Part shown: positions 1-9,326 of the stretch, one piece after another
How the letters are laid out: each line of letters starts with the position of its first letter
How positions within the stretch are numbered: the first letter of the stretch is position 1
Source of the DNA: Rhizobiaceae bacterium
GTDB taxonomy: Bacteria > Pseudomonadota > Alphaproteobacteria > Rhizobiales > Rhizobiaceae
Direction of reading: 5' to 3'
Assembly (NCBI GenBank): GCA_023953775.1
Contig: JAMLJD010000031.1
Coordinates: forward strand, 1 to 45,388
DNA length: 45,388 bases
The notes under the pieces: generated by a model
Told to the model about the DNA's origin: nothing
Seen by the model: only the letters and a program-made list of their open reading frames with translations
The model's database searches: none
Program-made: the position numbers and the translations under genes

Positions 1-1
1 G

Positions 2-397
2 CCGGTGCCGTCACTCAGCCGGAAGGCGATCGCGGACGATCGCTACCAGGATCTGGAGATACCCGCCGGCGCGCAGGTGGTGGTATCGCCCTGGACGGTG
101 CATCGCCACAAGCTGTTCTGGGAGCAGCCGAACGCCTTCATGCCAGAGCGCTTCCATCCGGGCGCGCGCGACAGGATCGACCGGTATCAGTATCTGCCTT
201 TCGGCATCGGTCCGCGCATCTGCATCGGCGCGAGCTTCGCCATGCAGGAGGCGATGATCGCGCTCGGCGTGCTGATGTCGCAGTACCGCTTCGACACGCT
301 GCCGGAGACCAAACCCTGGCCGGTGCAGAAATTGACGACGCAGCCACGCGGCGGGCTTCCGATGCGGGTCAGCAGAAGGAACGGTATCCGGCATTGA
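2..397 (+). CDS. Cytochrome P450, C-terminal part (gene starts before the window)
   Basis: Only the last 132 codons are present; the frame is open to the left edge, so the start lies outside. The visible part is the haem-binding end of a P450 monooxygenase. It contains the PERF-type motif (MPERFHP) and the haem loop FGIGPRICIGASFA, whose Cys is the axial haem thiolate ligand, followed by the L-helix. P450s use NAD(P)H-derived electrons and O2 to hydroxylate organic substrates; nothing here tells the substrate. The gene ends 34 bases before the antitoxin gene, on the same strand, but no functional link is implied. The family call is secure; the subfamily is unknown. Confidence 0.95.
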   Translation, partial: PVPSLSRKAIADDRYQDLEIPAGAQVVVSPWTVHRHKLFWEQPNAFMPERFHPGARDRIDRYQYLPFGIGPRICIGASFAMQEAMIALGVLMSQYRFDTLPETKPWPVQKLTTQPRGGLPMRVSRRNGIRH

Positions 398-431
398 TTT
401 CTAGTGAAGGAATTGTTAGATTTCCTTTCGG

Positions 432-836
432 ATGAAATTGATGTCGATCCGCATGGCTGTTACCGAACTTTTTCCGGACGAAACTCCTTCCAAGCAGGCG
501 GTCACCGCGAAGGCGCTGCTTAGAGCCGCCGAATTGCTCGGCATGACGGCGAAGGAACTCGCTCCGATCGTCGGGCTTTCCGAAGCGAGCCTTTCGCGGC
601 TGAAGAAGCCGGAAGGCAGCGCGGCATTGTCTGGCAAGGCCTACGAACTGGCCCTGCTGTTCATACGGCTCTATCGATCGCTCGACGCGCTGACCGGCGG
701 CGACGACAGCGTTTCGAAACGCTGGCTGCGGGTCGAGAATCTTGCTCTGGGCGGGGTGCCGGCCGAGCGAATCAGGACCATTGACGGGCTGACGCATGTC
801 CTTGCCTATCTGGACGCCCGACGCGCTCCGCTCTGA
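432..836 (+). CDS. Xre/MbcA/ParS-type antitoxin of a RES toxin-antitoxin pair
   Basis: A 134-residue protein with an N-terminal helix-turn-helix-like part (about residues 20-60, including MTAKELAPIVGLSEASLSRL) and a C-terminal antitoxin-type segment ending in a GLTHVLAYLDARR-like helix. This is the usual layout of Xre/MbcA/ParS antitoxins, which bind the RES toxin active site and repress their own promoter. It lies directly before the RES toxin gene and overlaps it by 41 bases in another frame, so translation is probably coupled. Start choice is uncertain: in-frame ATG codons at 432, 441 and 453 are possible and none has a clear ribosome site. Family membership is judged from sequence pattern and partner gene. 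Confidence 0.85.
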   Translation: MKLMSIRMAVTELFPDETPSKQAVTAKALLRAAELLGMTAKELAPIVGLSEASLSRLKKPEGSAALSGKAYELALLFIRLYRSLDALTGGDDSVSKRWLRVENLALGGVPAERIRTIDGLTHVLAYLDARRAPL

Positions 837-1551
837 GGCCCGCGCGGCCGCCGGCGAATGCTGGCGGCTTGTCGAGGCCCAGCATCGAATCTCGACAATG
901 AAGCTCGTCGACACGCTCGACGAACAGGCGCTTCTGGAAGCGGAGCTGGAACGGACCAAGCCGCCTGGCCCGCCGGAATGCCGGCGGCTCTCCTACCTTC
1001 TGGCGACACCGTTCCGCTACGGCCGCTATCCCGGCAGTTCGCGCTTCCGCCGCGAGGGTTACACGCCCGGAGTCTATTATGCGAGCGACCATGCCGAGAC
1101 GGCGGTTGCCGAAACCGCCTTCTACCGGCTCCTGTTCTATCGGGACAGTCCGCAGACGCCATTGCCCCGCAACGCGCTCGAATTCACGGCGTTCAAAGCC
1201 GGCTATCGCGCGGGCAACGCGATCGACCTCACCCAGCCACCCTTCGACGCAGATGCAGCGGCATGGGAGCACCCGACGGACTATACCGCCTGTCTCGCGC
1301 TGGCCGATGCCGCCCGCGACGCCGCGATCGACGCCATACGATACCGCTCGGTGCGCGACCCGGGACGCCGGCACAACATCGCAATACTCACCTGTTCTGC
1401 CTTCTCCTGGGACCACCCAGACACGTACCGGACATGGCGGCTCGCCCTGTCCTCATCAGGCGTCAACGCGCTCTGCGACTCGCCTGAGCTACGGCTCGCG
1501 TTCCCGCTGTCAGTTTTTCAGGGCGATTGCAGGTTCTCCGGCCAGTCTTAG
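796..1551 (+). CDS. RES-domain toxin (NAD+-degrading family)
   Basis: A 251-residue protein with the RES-domain pattern: WRLVEAQHRISTMKLVDT near the N-terminus, then LSYLLATPFRYG, SRFRREGYTPGVYYASD and AETAVAETAFYRLL. The conserved Arg, Tyr and Glu of these segments form the NAD+-binding pocket in characterised RES toxins such as MbcT and ParT, which attack NAD+ (phosphorolysis or ADP-ribosylation). The length fits the longer RES subfamily. It starts inside the antitoxin gene with a 41-base overlap, which supports a type II toxin-antitoxin operon. The pair sits in ordinary chromosomal context with no sign of a mobile element around it. The exact reaction of this member is inferred from the family. 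Confidence 0.88.
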   Translation: MSLPIWTPDALRSEARAAAGECWRLVEAQHRISTMKLVDTLDEQALLEAELERTKPPGPPECRRLSYLLATPFRYGRYPGSSRFRREGYTPGVYYASDHAETAVAETAFYRLLFYRDSPQTPLPRNALEFTAFKAGYRAGNAIDLTQPPFDADAAAWEHPTDYTACLALADAARDAAIDAIRYRSVRDPGRRHNIAILTCSAFSWDHPDTYRTWRLALSSSGVNALCDSPELRLAFPLSVFQGDCRFSGQS

Positions 1552-1561
1552 CACCAAACGA

Positions 1562-2386
1562 TCAGAGGATCGCGAACACACGAGCCGGCCCGCCAGTGGC
1601 CCCGCGGATCTTGGGAGCGCCGACAAACAGCGTCGCGCCAGTCGCCGGAAGCGCCTCCAGATTGGCGACGCATTCCACGCCCCAGCGGCCACTCGGCAAC
1701 CAGGCATAGTGAACGGCGAAGTCCGGGGATGGCCCGAAATCGAGCGACAGCGTATCGACCGCGATGCCCTTGGCAGTCGTCTCCTCCATCAGCATCTGGA
1801 CGGCATCGACATGGAATCCGGGGAAATGCATCTTCCCCTCGCCATCGGCGTTACGGAACTTGTCCGAGCCAACATGGGCACCCCAGCCTGACAGCATTGC
1901 AACGCAGGCACCTTCCGGAATATCGCCATTGGCCTCCTTCCAGGCCATCAAGTCTTCCGGGGTCACTTGGGCATCGGCATCACCATCCGCCTTCTCCCGT
2001 ATGTCGACGATGGCGAGCGGGCAAACGAGATCGCCGATCGGAATCTCGGCGACCGTGTTGCCGTCCTCGGAGAAATGGAACGGGGCGTCGACATGGGTAC
2101 CGGTGTGTTCGTTGATGCGCCACTCGTTCAGATTGAACTTGTGCTCGGCATAGGTGAATTTGGGCTCGACATAGAGCTGCTGTTCACCGAAGAAAGTCGG
2201 AAACATCTCGTGCAACTCATGGGTCAGGTCTTCGACCTTGGTAAGCGCCATCGCCTTCTGCGCGAAAAGCGGTGACGGCATGGAGACGGCGGCTGCCGCA
2301 ACACCGGCGGTAGCCGCACCGCGAAACAGGTCACGGCGATTGAGCATGCGAGCCTTAACGGATTCGGTTACGCAATGGTGGCACAT
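1562..2386 (-). CDS. Cyclase-family (kynurenine formamidase-like) metal hydrolase, exported
   Basis: A 274-residue protein. The start chosen (MCHHCV...) has GGAG seven bases upstream; a longer reading to 2473 is possible but unlikely. The N-terminus carries a twin-Arg-type signal (LNRRDLFRGAATAG) and a hydrophobic stretch ending near PSPLFAQ. The body has the cyclase-family metal motif EHTGTHVDAPFHF, whose His and Asp residues bind Zn or Mn in kynurenine formamidase and its relatives. It is therefore likely a periplasmic metal-dependent hydrolase; the substrate cannot be read. It is transcribed towards the left and faces the RES gene tail to tail with a 10-base gap. Confidence 0.88.
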   Translation of the reverse strand: MCHHCVTESVKARMLNRRDLFRGAATAGVAAAAVSMPSPLFAQKAMALTKVEDLTHELHEMFPTFFGEQQLYVEPKFTYAEHKFNLNEWRINEHTGTHVDAPFHFSEDGNTVAEIPIGDLVCPLAIVDIREKADGDADAQVTPEDLMAWKEANGDIPEGACVAMLSGWGAHVGSDKFRNADGEGKMHFPGFHVDAVQMLMEETTAKGIAVDTLSLDFGPSPDFAVHYAWLPSGRWGVECVANLEALPATGATLFVGAPKIRGATGGPARVFAIL

Positions 2387-2479
2387 GGCAGCACTCCGTC
2401 TGTGCGAACGTCCTTCGGGAACCATTCGCTGGTGCCGCATCCATTTGCCAGCTTGTCGTGCAAAGCGCCGCATGGCAAG

Positions 2480-2860
2480 TCACGAACCGCCGTGGAAGAC
2501 GTTCTCGACATGCACCGGCCAGCGCCACGGCAGCACCGCGACGAGATCGAAGCGGACGGAAAGCCGCGCATAGTCGGGCTGGCGAGACAGCCACATGTCG
2601 GCCGCACCCTCGATCCGCCGCGCCGACTGGGAGGCCACGGCCTCCATTGCCGCGGCGAGCGAGGCGCGTGCCTTGACCTCCACGATGAGGACGAGATCGC
2701 CTCGCCGGGCGATCAGGTCGATCTCGCCGAGCTTCGTGCGGTAGCGCCATGCGACGATACGGTAGCCCCTGGCGAGAAGCGCGGCGGCGGCAAGCCATTC
2801 GCTTGTGAAGCCCTTTCGGTAGGCCCTGAGGCGCTTGCGACGGCGATCAGCGTCCTTCAT
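2480..2860 (-). CDS. yraN: YraN/UPF0102 family nuclease-fold protein
   Basis: A 126-residue protein of the UPF0102 family, which has a restriction-endonuclease-like fold related to Holliday junction resolvases; its cellular role is still poorly known. The family core is clear: [17 protein letters not shown], then [23 protein letters not shown], which holds the Glu-Asp...Glu-x-Lys catalytic pattern. It overlaps the end of rsmI by 14 bases and follows it on the same strand. The rsmI-yraN order is common in proteobacteria, and the overlap suggests one transcript. The ATG at 2860 gives the family's normal length. Confidence 0.9.
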   Translation of the reverse strand: MKDADRRRKRLRAYRKGFTSEWLAAAALLARGYRIVAWRYRTKLGEIDLIARRGDLVLIVEVKARASLAAAMEAVASQSARRIEGAADMWLSRQPDYARLSVRFDLVAVLPWRWPVHVENVFHGGS

Positions 2861-3749
2861 CGCCTTCCCTGAGCGCCAGAAGTCGCCGATAAAGGTCGGA
2901 CTTCGTCCCGCCCGTGAGCCGCGCGACTTCAGCGGCCGCCTTCGACGCCGGCATTTCGGCGGAGAGTGCGAGAAGCATGCGGTCGGTCTCTGCCGGATCA
3001 GCCGCGCGCTCCCCGGACGGCGCGACGCAGACCACGACCTCACCCTTCGGCGTATCGGCCTTAACATAATGTGCCGCCAGGTCGGGCAGCGTGCCGCGCC
3101 GGAACTCCTCGAAGGCCTTGGTGATTTCACGGCCGATGACCGCAGACCGCTCGCCAAGCGTAGCGGCGAAATCGGACAGCGCAGCGGCAAGACGGCGGGG
3201 AGATTCGTAAAACACCAATGTCGCGGGCACTCCCGACAGCTCCTCGATACGCCGGCGCCGGGCCTCGGCTTTCGAGGGAAGAAAGCCGGCAAAGAGGAAT
3301 GCGTCGGTCGGCAGGCCCGAGGCCGAAAGCGCGGCCAACACGGCCGAGGCTCCGGGAATCGGCACCACGCGGATTCCCGCTTCCAGCGCCTCGGCGACCA
3401 GCCGATAGCCGGGATCGGAGATCAGCGGCGTGCCGGCGTCGGAGACGAGGGCTACGCTCTTGCCGCCGAGCACGGCTTCGATCAACCGCGGACCGGCTTC
3501 GGCGGCATTGTGTTCGTGGTAGGCCATCGTCCTGCGGCCAATTCCATAGCGGGACAGGAGAACGCGCGTCACGCGCGTGTCCTCACAGGCGAGCACATCG
3601 CAGGCGGCAAGGGTCTCCAGCGCGCGGACGGTGATGTCCGCAAGATTTCCGATCGGCGTTGCAACCAGATAAAGCGCAGCCTCGAGCGGCGGCGCCGTGA
3701 ATCCCGCCTGCCCTATGAGGTAGTCGATGCCGTCGTCCCGCCCGCTCAT
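2847..3749 (-). CDS. rsmI: 16S rRNA (cytidine1402-2'-O)-methyltransferase RsmI
   Basis: A 300-residue protein of the SAM-dependent tetrapyrrole methylase fold. Family motifs are present: [19 protein letters not shown] at the N-terminus, [13 protein letters not shown], the loop [19 protein letters not shown] that binds SAM, and [18 protein letters not shown]. RsmI 2'-O-methylates C1402 in the decoding centre of 16S rRNA. The start at 3749 (MSGRDDG) has GGAGC at good spacing; an upstream ATG at 3776 is a weaker choice. The gene is divergent from ureD, with about 150 bases between them that would hold both promoters. Length matches the family. Confidence 0.95.
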   Translation of the reverse strand: MSGRDDGIDYLIGQAGFTAPPLEAALYLVATPIGNLADITVRALETLAACDVLACEDTRVTRVLLSRYGIGRRTMAYHEHNAAEAGPRLIEAVLGGKSVALVSDAGTPLISDPGYRLVAEALEAGIRVVPIPGASAVLAALSASGLPTDAFLFAGFLPSKAEARRRRIEELSGVPATLVFYESPRRLAAALSDFAATLGERSAVIGREITKAFEEFRRGTLPDLAAHYVKADTPKGEVVVCVAPSGERAADPAETDRMLLALSAEMPASKAAAEVARLTGGTKSDLYRRLLALREGDEGR

Positions 3750-3896
3750 ATCAGCTCCGCATTGCAGAGCCTTCATGCCACGCGCAGTCATGCCGCGCCA
3801 CCCGCCCATGCGGAACGACATCGAGCCAATCACGGACACTATTTGCTCGACATCGCCGCGCCGCACCATAAGCTTGCGACGACGGAGAAACCGACG

Positions 3897-4733
3897 TTGA
3901 AACACGAACTGCCCGACAAGGCCCTCCGCCTTCAGCGCGTCGACGCGGCCGGAATGCTGCGCGCCAAGCATACGGACGGCCGAACCCGCCTCGACGTGCT
4001 GCGGCAGGACGGCTCGGCGAAGATCAGGATTCCGCGCAGCCCGGATGGGCCACTGGAGGCCGTTCTCATCAACACGGCCGGCGGCCTGACCGGCGGCGAC
4101 CGGCTGTCGTGGCGGGTCGAAGCGGGCCCCGGCGCGCATGTCGTCGCGACGACCCAGGCCTGCGAAAAGGCCTACCGCTCTGCGCAAGGCGAGGCTCGCG
4201 TCGGCTGCGCGATTGCCGTCTCCCGGGATGCGTCGGTCGCCTGGATGCCGCAGGAAACGATCTTCTACGAGGGGTCGGCATTGTCGCGAACGCTCGACGC
4301 CGATCTTGTCCCGGGTGCGAGACTACTGGCAGTGGAGGCCAGCGTCTTCGGCCGGTTGGCACATGGCGAGACGATCCAGCGGCTGCGTTTTCGTGACCGC
4401 TGGCGCATCCGCCGCGACGGCCGTCTCGTCCACGCCGAGGATTTCGCGATCGGGCCTGAAGCAAGTGCGCAGCTTGCCGCTGCGCCTGTCACAGGAGGCG
4501 GCACCGCGATGGCCACGGTCGTGCTCGTGGCCGACGACGCAACCGGCCATCTCGATGCGGCAAGGGCGATCGTCGGCGAGTTGGGCGGCGCCAGCGCGAT
4601 GGAGATCGCCGGGACTGGCAAGCTTCTTGCTCGGCTTGTCGCCGGGACCGGGTTTGAGCTGAGGAAAAGGCTCGTGCCTCTGCTTGGTCTGCTCAACGGA
4701 CAGGCAGGGCTGCCTAAAGTCTGGTCAATATAG
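3897..4733 (+). CDS. ureD: Urease accessory protein UreD
   Basis: About 278 residues. UreD (UreH) is the scaffold that binds apo-urease with UreF and UreG for nickel insertion. Family features: [19 protein letters not shown] near the N-terminus, the signature [16 protein letters not shown], then [14 protein letters not shown] and [12 protein letters not shown]. The start is uncertain: no ATG in this frame gives a normal length, whereas the TTG at 3897 has a GGAG nine bases upstream and gives the usual size. A TTG at 3843 is another possibility. The gene is the first of the rightward urease cluster and ends 13 bases before ureA. Confidence 0.92.
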   Translation: MKHELPDKALRLQRVDAAGMLRAKHTDGRTRLDVLRQDGSAKIRIPRSPDGPLEAVLINTAGGLTGGDRLSWRVEAGPGAHVVATTQACEKAYRSAQGEARVGCAIAVSRDASVAWMPQETIFYEGSALSRTLDADLVPGARLLAVEASVFGRLAHGETIQRLRFRDRWRIRRDGRLVHAEDFAIGPEASAQLAAAPVTGGGTAMATVVLVADDATGHLDAARAIVGELGGASAMEIAGTGKLLARLVAGTGFELRKRLVPLLGLLNGQAGLPKVWSI

Positions 4734-4746
4734 GGATCTGTGGCGC

Positions 4747-5049
4747 ATGAACCTGACGCCGAGGGAAAAGGACAAGCTGCTGGTCGCAATGGCGGCGATC
4801 GTCGCGCGGCGGCGGCTGGAGCGTGGGGTAAAGCTGAACCACCCGGAGGCAATCGCCCTGATCACCGATTTCGTCGTCGAAGGAGCACGCGACGGCCGGT
4901 CGGTAGCCGATCTCATGGAGGCGGGCGCGCATGTGGTCACGCGCGCCCAGGTCATGGAGGGCGTCGCCGAGATGATCCACGACGTACAGGTGGAAGCGAC
5001 CTTTCCCGACGGCACCAAGCTGGTGACCGTTCACGAACCCATTCGCTGA
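4747..5049 (+). CDS. ureA: Urease gamma subunit UreA
   Basis: A 100-residue protein with the full gamma-subunit pattern: [41 protein letters not shown], then [16 protein letters not shown] at the C-terminus. Urease hydrolyses urea to ammonia and carbamate in the cytoplasm. Here gamma and beta are separate genes, as in most proteobacteria, and not fused as in Helicobacter. The ATG is preceded by an AGGGA-type site. It follows ureD by 13 bases and precedes the nickel permease gene. Nothing is unusual in the sequence. Confidence 0.97.
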   Translation: MNLTPREKDKLLVAMAAIVARRRLERGVKLNHPEAIALITDFVVEGARDGRSVADLMEAGAHVVTRAQVMEGVAEMIHDVQVEATFPDGTKLVTVHEPIR

Positions 5050-5096
5050 GCCCGACCCAGGGCGCCTTGAACCACAAGAACCGGAGTTAGGACGCG

Positions 5097-5684
5097 ATGC
5101 TGAAACGCCTGTTGACTGCCCTGCCGGCCGCCCTCGCGGCAAGCCCGGCCTTCGCGCACATCAATCCCGCCGAGCACGGCTCATTCGCTGCCGGGTTCTC
5201 GCATCCGTTGACCGGAGCGGACCATATGCTTGCAATGGTTGCAGTCGGTCTTTGGGCGGCACTGCTGGGCGGACGCGCGCTCTGGCAGGTGCCCGCGGCG
5301 TTCGTCTGCGCGATGCTTGCCGGCTTCGGCGCCGGGATCGCCGGGCTGCCCCTGCCCTTCGTCGAGCCGATGATCCTCGCGTCGGTTATCATCACCGGTC
5401 TGGTTGCGGCGACCGCGTCGAGGCTGCCGGCCGCCCCTGCGATGGCAATGGTCGGCTTCTTCGCCTTCTTCCACGGCCATGCGCATGGCGGTGAGATCGG
5501 CACCGCCGGAGTTACCTCCTTCGCGGCAGGCTTCGTGATCGCCACGGCGCTGCTTCACGGGCTGGGCGTGGCTCTTGGCATGGGCATGGGCCGCCTTGCA
5601 GGCATCGATGCCGGTCGCTCGATCACCCGCCTCGCCGGCGCGGCGACAGCCCTGGGGGGACTATGGCTGGCGATAGGAGGATGA
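5097..5684 (+). CDS. ureJ: HupE/UreJ-family nickel/cobalt permease
   Basis: A 195-residue integral membrane protein. It has a cleavable-looking N-terminal signal ([16 protein letters not shown]) followed by the family hallmark [20 protein letters not shown] and [13 protein letters not shown], where the His and Asp residues are thought to bind nickel. A second His cluster [15 protein letters not shown] lies in a later membrane segment. About six hydrophobic segments are visible. HupE/UreJ proteins supply nickel to hydrogenase or urease, and the position between ureA and ureB supports a urease role. GGAG is present 13 bases upstream of the ATG. The UreJ name is chosen from context. Confidence 0.9.
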   Translation: MLKRLLTALPAALAASPAFAHINPAEHGSFAAGFSHPLTGADHMLAMVAVGLWAALLGGRALWQVPAAFVCAMLAGFGAGIAGLPLPFVEPMILASVIITGLVAATASRLPAAPAMAMVGFFAFFHGHAHGGEIGTAGVTSFAAGFVIATALLHGLGVALGMGMGRLAGIDAGRSITRLAGAATALGGLWLAIGG

Positions 5685-5688
5685 GACC

Positions 5689-5994
5689 GTGATACCCGGA
5701 GAGATCATCCCCGCCGAAGGCGACATCGAGCTCAACGCCGGCACGGAGACAGTCACCGTCACTGTTGCCAACACCGGGGACCGGCCGATCCAGGTCGGGA
5801 GCCATTACCATTTCTTCGAAACCAATCAGGGGCTTGCCTTCGACCGGGACAAGGCGCGCGGCATGCGCCTCGACATCGCGGCCGGCACGGCGATCCGCTT
5901 CGAGCCCGGGCAGGAACGGGACGTAAGGCTGGTGCCACTGGGCGGCGCACGGCAGGTTTACGGCTTCCAAGCGCGGATTTCGGGACAATTGTGA
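5689..5994 (+). CDS. ureB: Urease beta subunit UreB
   Basis: A 101-residue protein starting at GTG 5689 ([18 protein letters not shown]). The family core is complete: [19 protein letters not shown], the [20 protein letters not shown] segment, [17 protein letters not shown] and the C-terminal [10 protein letters not shown]. UreB packs against UreA and UreC in the (UreABC)3 enzyme. It follows the permease gene by four bases with an AGGAGG-like site overlapping that gene's end. ureC does not follow directly: about 760 bases with an opposite-strand gene lie between. Confidence 0.97.
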   Translation: MIPGEIIPAEGDIELNAGTETVTVTVANTGDRPIQVGSHYHFFETNQGLAFDRDKARGMRLDIAAGTAIRFEPGQERDVRLVPLGGARQVYGFQARISGQL

Positions 5995-6044
5995 TGAGCG
6001 GACGTGTTCCAGCCGGCCACGGACGATCGGCGCATAACCGCAGA

Positions 6045-6536
6045 CTATTCGGATGGCTCGCTGGTCGAGAAGATCGTTGCGGTACTGTTGTCATGATGAA
6101 ACTCGACGGCGACGATGTCACGCAGGAGAAGCGACCTGGAATCGATCGCGTGATAGAAGATCGCGCTTCCCTCGATCGCCTGCCTCAACTCGTCAATCTG
6201 GTCCATATTGGCATCGATCGCGTTGCCGATGTCGGAGTTTCCGTCTCCGGGAGCGATGTCGGGAAGGTAGACGATTTCAAGCTCGTCAAGGTTGAACATC
6301 TTGCGGATTTCGCCGGCATTTGCACGGCTGTCCTCGATCGCGGCAATGATACGCTCCGGGTCGGCCTTGGCGCGTTCCTCGCCGGTTTTGACGTCGGAAC
6401 CAACGATGGTCTCGATGGCGCCATCTGCCTCGAGCCCCTGAGCAAGAAGCGGCAGGCCCGGATGCGACGCGGCGATGAAGGCCGCCAATGCCGCCGCGTG
6501 AATCCAATTGCCGTCGGCGGTCAGTGTCATCGCCAT
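6045..6536 (-). CDS. Unknown protein encoded antisense between ureB and ureC
   Basis: A 163-residue reading frame on the strand opposite to the urease genes. The ATG at 6536 has GAGG eight bases upstream. Codon third positions are GC-rich as in neighbouring genes, and the protein reads naturally: an N-terminal MAMTLTADGNWIHAAALAAF, a helical middle and an acidic segment FNLDELEIVYLPDIAPGDG. I see no signal peptide, membrane segment or known motif and do not recognise the family. A competing reading frame exists on the plus strand, but its composition looks like a shadow. If real, it splits the urease operon into ureDAJB and ureC onward. Confidence 0.55.
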   Translation of the reverse strand: MAMTLTADGNWIHAAALAAFIAASHPGLPLLAQGLEADGAIETIVGSDVKTGEERAKADPERIIAAIEDSRANAGEIRKMFNLDELEIVYLPDIAPGDGNSDIGNAIDANMDQIDELRQAIEGSAIFYHAIDSRSLLLRDIVAVEFHHDNSTATIFSTSEPSE

Positions 6537-6756
6537 GAGTTCAACCTCGCTGTTATGCCTGCATTGCCGGTCCAGCTCACCCCGCCCCGGGCAGATCAAC
6601 GCACCAGGATGCGGACCGGTTCCAGACCTGATCCGGCCCGAACATAAGGACCAAATGTGATGACACAACCGCCATCGAACAGATCGACACTGTGTCGAAC
6701 AGCCTGCTGCCGGGCCGTTCCGGCAGGTTCGCGCTCCATGCAGCGGAAGCGACGCC

Positions 6757-8469
6757 ATGCCCGCTAGGCTGTCCCGCGTCGACTACGCGCAGATGTTCGG
6801 ACCGACAGTCGGCGACCGGGTCCGGCTGGCGGATACCGAACTGTTCATCGAGGTCGAGAAGGACTTCACCGTCTATGGCGAAGAGGTGAAGTTCGGTGGC
6901 GGCAAGGTGATCCGCGACGGCATGGGTCAGAGCCAGACGACCCGCGCCGACGGCGCGGTCGACACGGTCATCACCAACGCGCTCGTTGTCGATTCCACCG
7001 GCATCTACAAAGCCGATATCGGGCTCAGGGACGGCCGGATCCACGCGATCGGCAAGGCCGGTAATCCCGACACCCAGCCGGGCGTCACGATCGTGATCGG
7101 CCCGGGAACCGAGGCGATCGCCGGCGAAGGACGTATCCTGACGGCCGGCGGGTTCGACGCGCATATCCACTTCATCTGCCCGCAGCAGATCGAAGAAGCG
7201 CTGATGAGCGGCATCACCACCATGCTCGGCGGAGGCACCGGGCCGGCGCACGGCACGCTGGCGACGACCTGCACGCCCGGACCCTGGCACATGGGCCGGA
7301 TGATCCAGTCTTTCGACACCTTTCCGATGAATATCGGCCTGTCCGGCAAGGGCAATGCGTCGCTGCCGGCCGCACTCGAGGAGATGGTTATGGGCGGCGC
7401 CTGCGCGCTGAAACTGCACGAGGACTGGGGCACGACGCCGGCCGCGATCGACACCTGCCTGTCGGTGGCCGACGATTACGACGTGCAGGTGATGATCCAC
7501 ACCGATACGCTGAACGAAAGCGGCTTCGTGGAGAACACGGTCGCGGCGTTCAAGGACCGGACGATCCACGCCTTCCACACTGAAGGCGCCGGCGGCGGCC
7601 ACGCACCAGACATCATCAAGGTCTGCGGCCTGCCCAACGTGATCCCGTCGTCGACCAATCCGACACGGCCCTACACGGTCAACACCATCGCCGAACATCT
7701 CGACATGCTGATGGTGTGTCATCACCTTTCGCCGCGCATTCCCGAGGACATCGCCTTCGCGGAAAGCCGCATCCGCAAGGAGACGATCGCCGCCGAAGAT
7801 GTCCTGCACGACATGGGCGCCTTCTCGATCATCGCGTCCGACAGCCAGGCGATGGGCCGCGTCGGCGAGGTGATCATCCGCACATGGCAGACCGCCGACA
7901 AGATGAAGCGCCAGCGCGGCCGGCTGGCGGATGAGAGCGGCGACAACGACAATTACCGGGTTCGCCGCTACGTCGCCAAGTATACGATCAACCCGGCGAT
8001 CGCGCACGGAATGTCGAAGGAGATCGGCTCGGTCGAGGTCGGCAAGCGTGCCGATCTCGTCCTGTGGTCGCCGGCCTTCTTTGGGGTCAAGCCGGACATG
8101 GTGCTGCTCGGCGGATCGATCGCGGCAGCGCCTATGGGCGATCCGAACGCCTCGATCCCAACGCCGCAGCCGGTGCACTACCGGCCAATGTTCGGCGCGT
8201 ATGGCAAGGCGATGACGCACTCGTCGGTGACGTTCGTCTCGAAAGCGGCACTCGACAGCGGGCTGCGCAGCAAGCTCGGCGTCGACAAGGAGATGATCGC
8301 CGTCGCCAACACGCGCGGCGGGATCGGCAAGGCCGACATGGTGCTGAACGACGCGACGCCGGAAATCGACGTGCACCCCGAAACCTACGAGGTGCGGGCG
8401 AATGGCGAACTGATCACTTGCGAGCCGGCGACCGTGCTGCCGATGGCGCAACGCTACTTCCTGTTCTAG
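6757..8469 (+). CDS. ureC: Urease alpha (catalytic) subunit UreC
   Basis: A 570-residue amidohydrolase-family protein of normal length. All active-site elements are present: nickel ligands His136 and His138 (GFDAHIHF), the Lys219 that becomes carbamylated ([10 protein letters not shown]), His248 (MIHTDT), His274 ([12 protein letters not shown]), the mobile-flap Cys321-His322-His323 ([10 protein letters not shown]) and the nickel ligand Asp362 (SDSQAMGR). These align with Klebsiella UreC numbering at an offset of +2. The protein should be a fully active urease subunit. The ATG at 6757 starts [17 protein letters not shown], the usual N-terminus. Small genes unrelated to urease follow before ureE. 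Confidence 0.98.
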   Translation: MPARLSRVDYAQMFGPTVGDRVRLADTELFIEVEKDFTVYGEEVKFGGGKVIRDGMGQSQTTRADGAVDTVITNALVVDSTGIYKADIGLRDGRIHAIGKAGNPDTQPGVTIVIGPGTEAIAGEGRILTAGGFDAHIHFICPQQIEEALMSGITTMLGGGTGPAHGTLATTCTPGPWHMGRMIQSFDTFPMNIGLSGKGNASLPAALEEMVMGGACALKLHEDWGTTPAAIDTCLSVADDYDVQVMIHTDTLNESGFVENTVAAFKDRTIHAFHTEGAGGGHAPDIIKVCGLPNVIPSSTNPTRPYTVNTIAEHLDMLMVCHHLSPRIPEDIAFAESRIRKETIAAEDVLHDMGAFSIIASDSQAMGRVGEVIIRTWQTADKMKRQRGRLADESGDNDNYRVRRYVAKYTINPAIAHGMSKEIGSVEVGKRADLVLWSPAFFGVKPDMVLLGGSIAAAPMGDPNASIPTPQPVHYRPMFGAYGKAMTHSSVTFVSKAALDSGLRSKLGVDKEMIAVANTRGGIGKADMVLNDATPEIDVHPETYEVRANGELITCEPATVLPMAQRYFLF

Positions 8470-8532
8470 TCTCGTGGCTTGCCGCCCATCCGACATGGTT
8501 CGAGGCAATGGCGTGTGGAACGGGAGACGACG

Positions 8533-8970
8533 ATGAACGGATTCGCGGCAAGCTGGCAATTCTGGGCGATCGGTTCGGCCTGCTTCGCAGCGCTGACCGC
8601 GATCTTCGCCAAGGTCGGCATCGAGAACGTCAATTCCGACTTCGCGACATTCGTCCGCACCGTCATCATCCTGGCGCTGGTCACGGCGATCATGGTCGTG
8701 GGCGGAGCCTGGCAGCCGCCGGCGAGCGTATCGTCGCGAACCTATCTGTTCCTGCTCCTGTCGGGCCTGGCGACCGGAGCATCCTGGCTGTGCTACTTCC
8801 GCGCCCTCAAGCTCGGCGATGCAGCCCGCGTCGCGCCGCTCGACAAGTTGAGCGTGGTGCTGGTGGCGATCTTCGGTGTTGCATTCCTCGGCGAGCGGCT
8901 TTCGCTTGCCGGCTGGGGCGGGGTCGCGCTGATTGCCGGCGGCGTCATTCTCTTGACCAGCGGCCTTTGA
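8533..8970 (+). CDS. EamA/DMT-type small multidrug-like membrane protein
   Basis: A 145-residue hydrophobic protein with about five membrane segments: ASWQFWAIGSACFAALTAIF, FVRTVIILALVTAIMVVGG, TYLFLLLSGLATGASWLCY, the segment after RVAPLDKLSVVLVAIFGVAF, and GWGGVALIAGGVILL. The motif YFRALKLGDAARVAPLDKLS and FLGERLS are typical of a single EamA domain in the drug/metabolite transporter superfamily. One-domain members usually act as dimers; the substrate is unknown. The ATG has GGGAGA six bases upstream. It follows ureC by 63 bases on the same strand and probably shares its transcript. Confidence 0.85.
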   Translation: MNGFAASWQFWAIGSACFAALTAIFAKVGIENVNSDFATFVRTVIILALVTAIMVVGGAWQPPASVSSRTYLFLLLSGLATGASWLCYFRALKLGDAARVAPLDKLSVVLVAIFGVAFLGERLSLAGWGGVALIAGGVILLTSGL

Positions 8971-9009
8971 GCCGCGCCCGTTGCCGTTCATTCCCGGAGG
9001 ACAAGCCGC

Positions 9010-9306
9010 ATGATCTACGTCGTCGCCACGCTCACCATCAAACCGGGATCGCTGGAGGCCCTGCGCGCGCCGGCCGCCGCCTGCATCGCGGAAACCCGCA
9101 AGGAGAAAGGCTGTATCGCCTACGAGCTGTTCGCGAGCACGACCGATCCGGAACGCATGGTCTTCGTGGAGAAATGGGAGACGCGCGAGGACCTGACCGC
9201 GCATTCCAAGCAGCCGCATATTCTGGCATGGCGCGAGGCGAGCGGTCCGCACCTGGTTAACCGCACAATCGAGATCGTCCACCCCGAGCGCATCGAGACT
9301 TTCTAG
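9010..9306 (+). CDS. Antibiotic biosynthesis monooxygenase (ABM) domain protein
   Basis: A 98-residue single-domain ABM protein (dimeric alpha-beta barrel). The pattern MIYVVATLTIKPGSLEALR, then GCIAYELFASTTDPERMVFVEKWETREDL and the C-terminal HILAWRE is that of the putative quinol monooxygenases such as YgiN. Such proteins act on quinones or are small stress proteins; the substrate here is unknown. A GGAGG stands eight bases before the ATG. It lies between the EamA-type gene and a glutathione transferase gene, all on the urease strand. Confidence 0.9.
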   Translation: MIYVVATLTIKPGSLEALRAPAAACIAETRKEKGCIAYELFASTTDPERMVFVEKWETREDLTAHSKQPHILAWREASGPHLVNRTIEIVHPERIETF

Positions 9307-9326
9307 AACACCGGAGGAAATACCGA

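Noticed and set aside
2835..3896. Upstream extension of the ureD frame to a 632-codon protein
   Set aside because: The extension runs antisense through rsmI and its composition is Arg/Gly-rich. UreD proteins are about 280 residues, and the urease similarity begins only after about 3900.
5991..6647. Plus-strand 218-codon frame between ureB and ureC
   Set aside because: It would keep the urease direction, but its translation lacks a natural composition, while the opposite frame has a ribosome site and protein-like sequence. I preferred the minus-strand gene, with moderate confidence.
6577..9282. A 901-codon open frame on the minus strand opposite ureC
   Set aside because: It is the antisense shadow of ureC and its neighbours, made long by high GC. 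Its translation is His/Arg/Asp-rich without recognisable motifs, while the plus strand encodes an unambiguous urease subunit.
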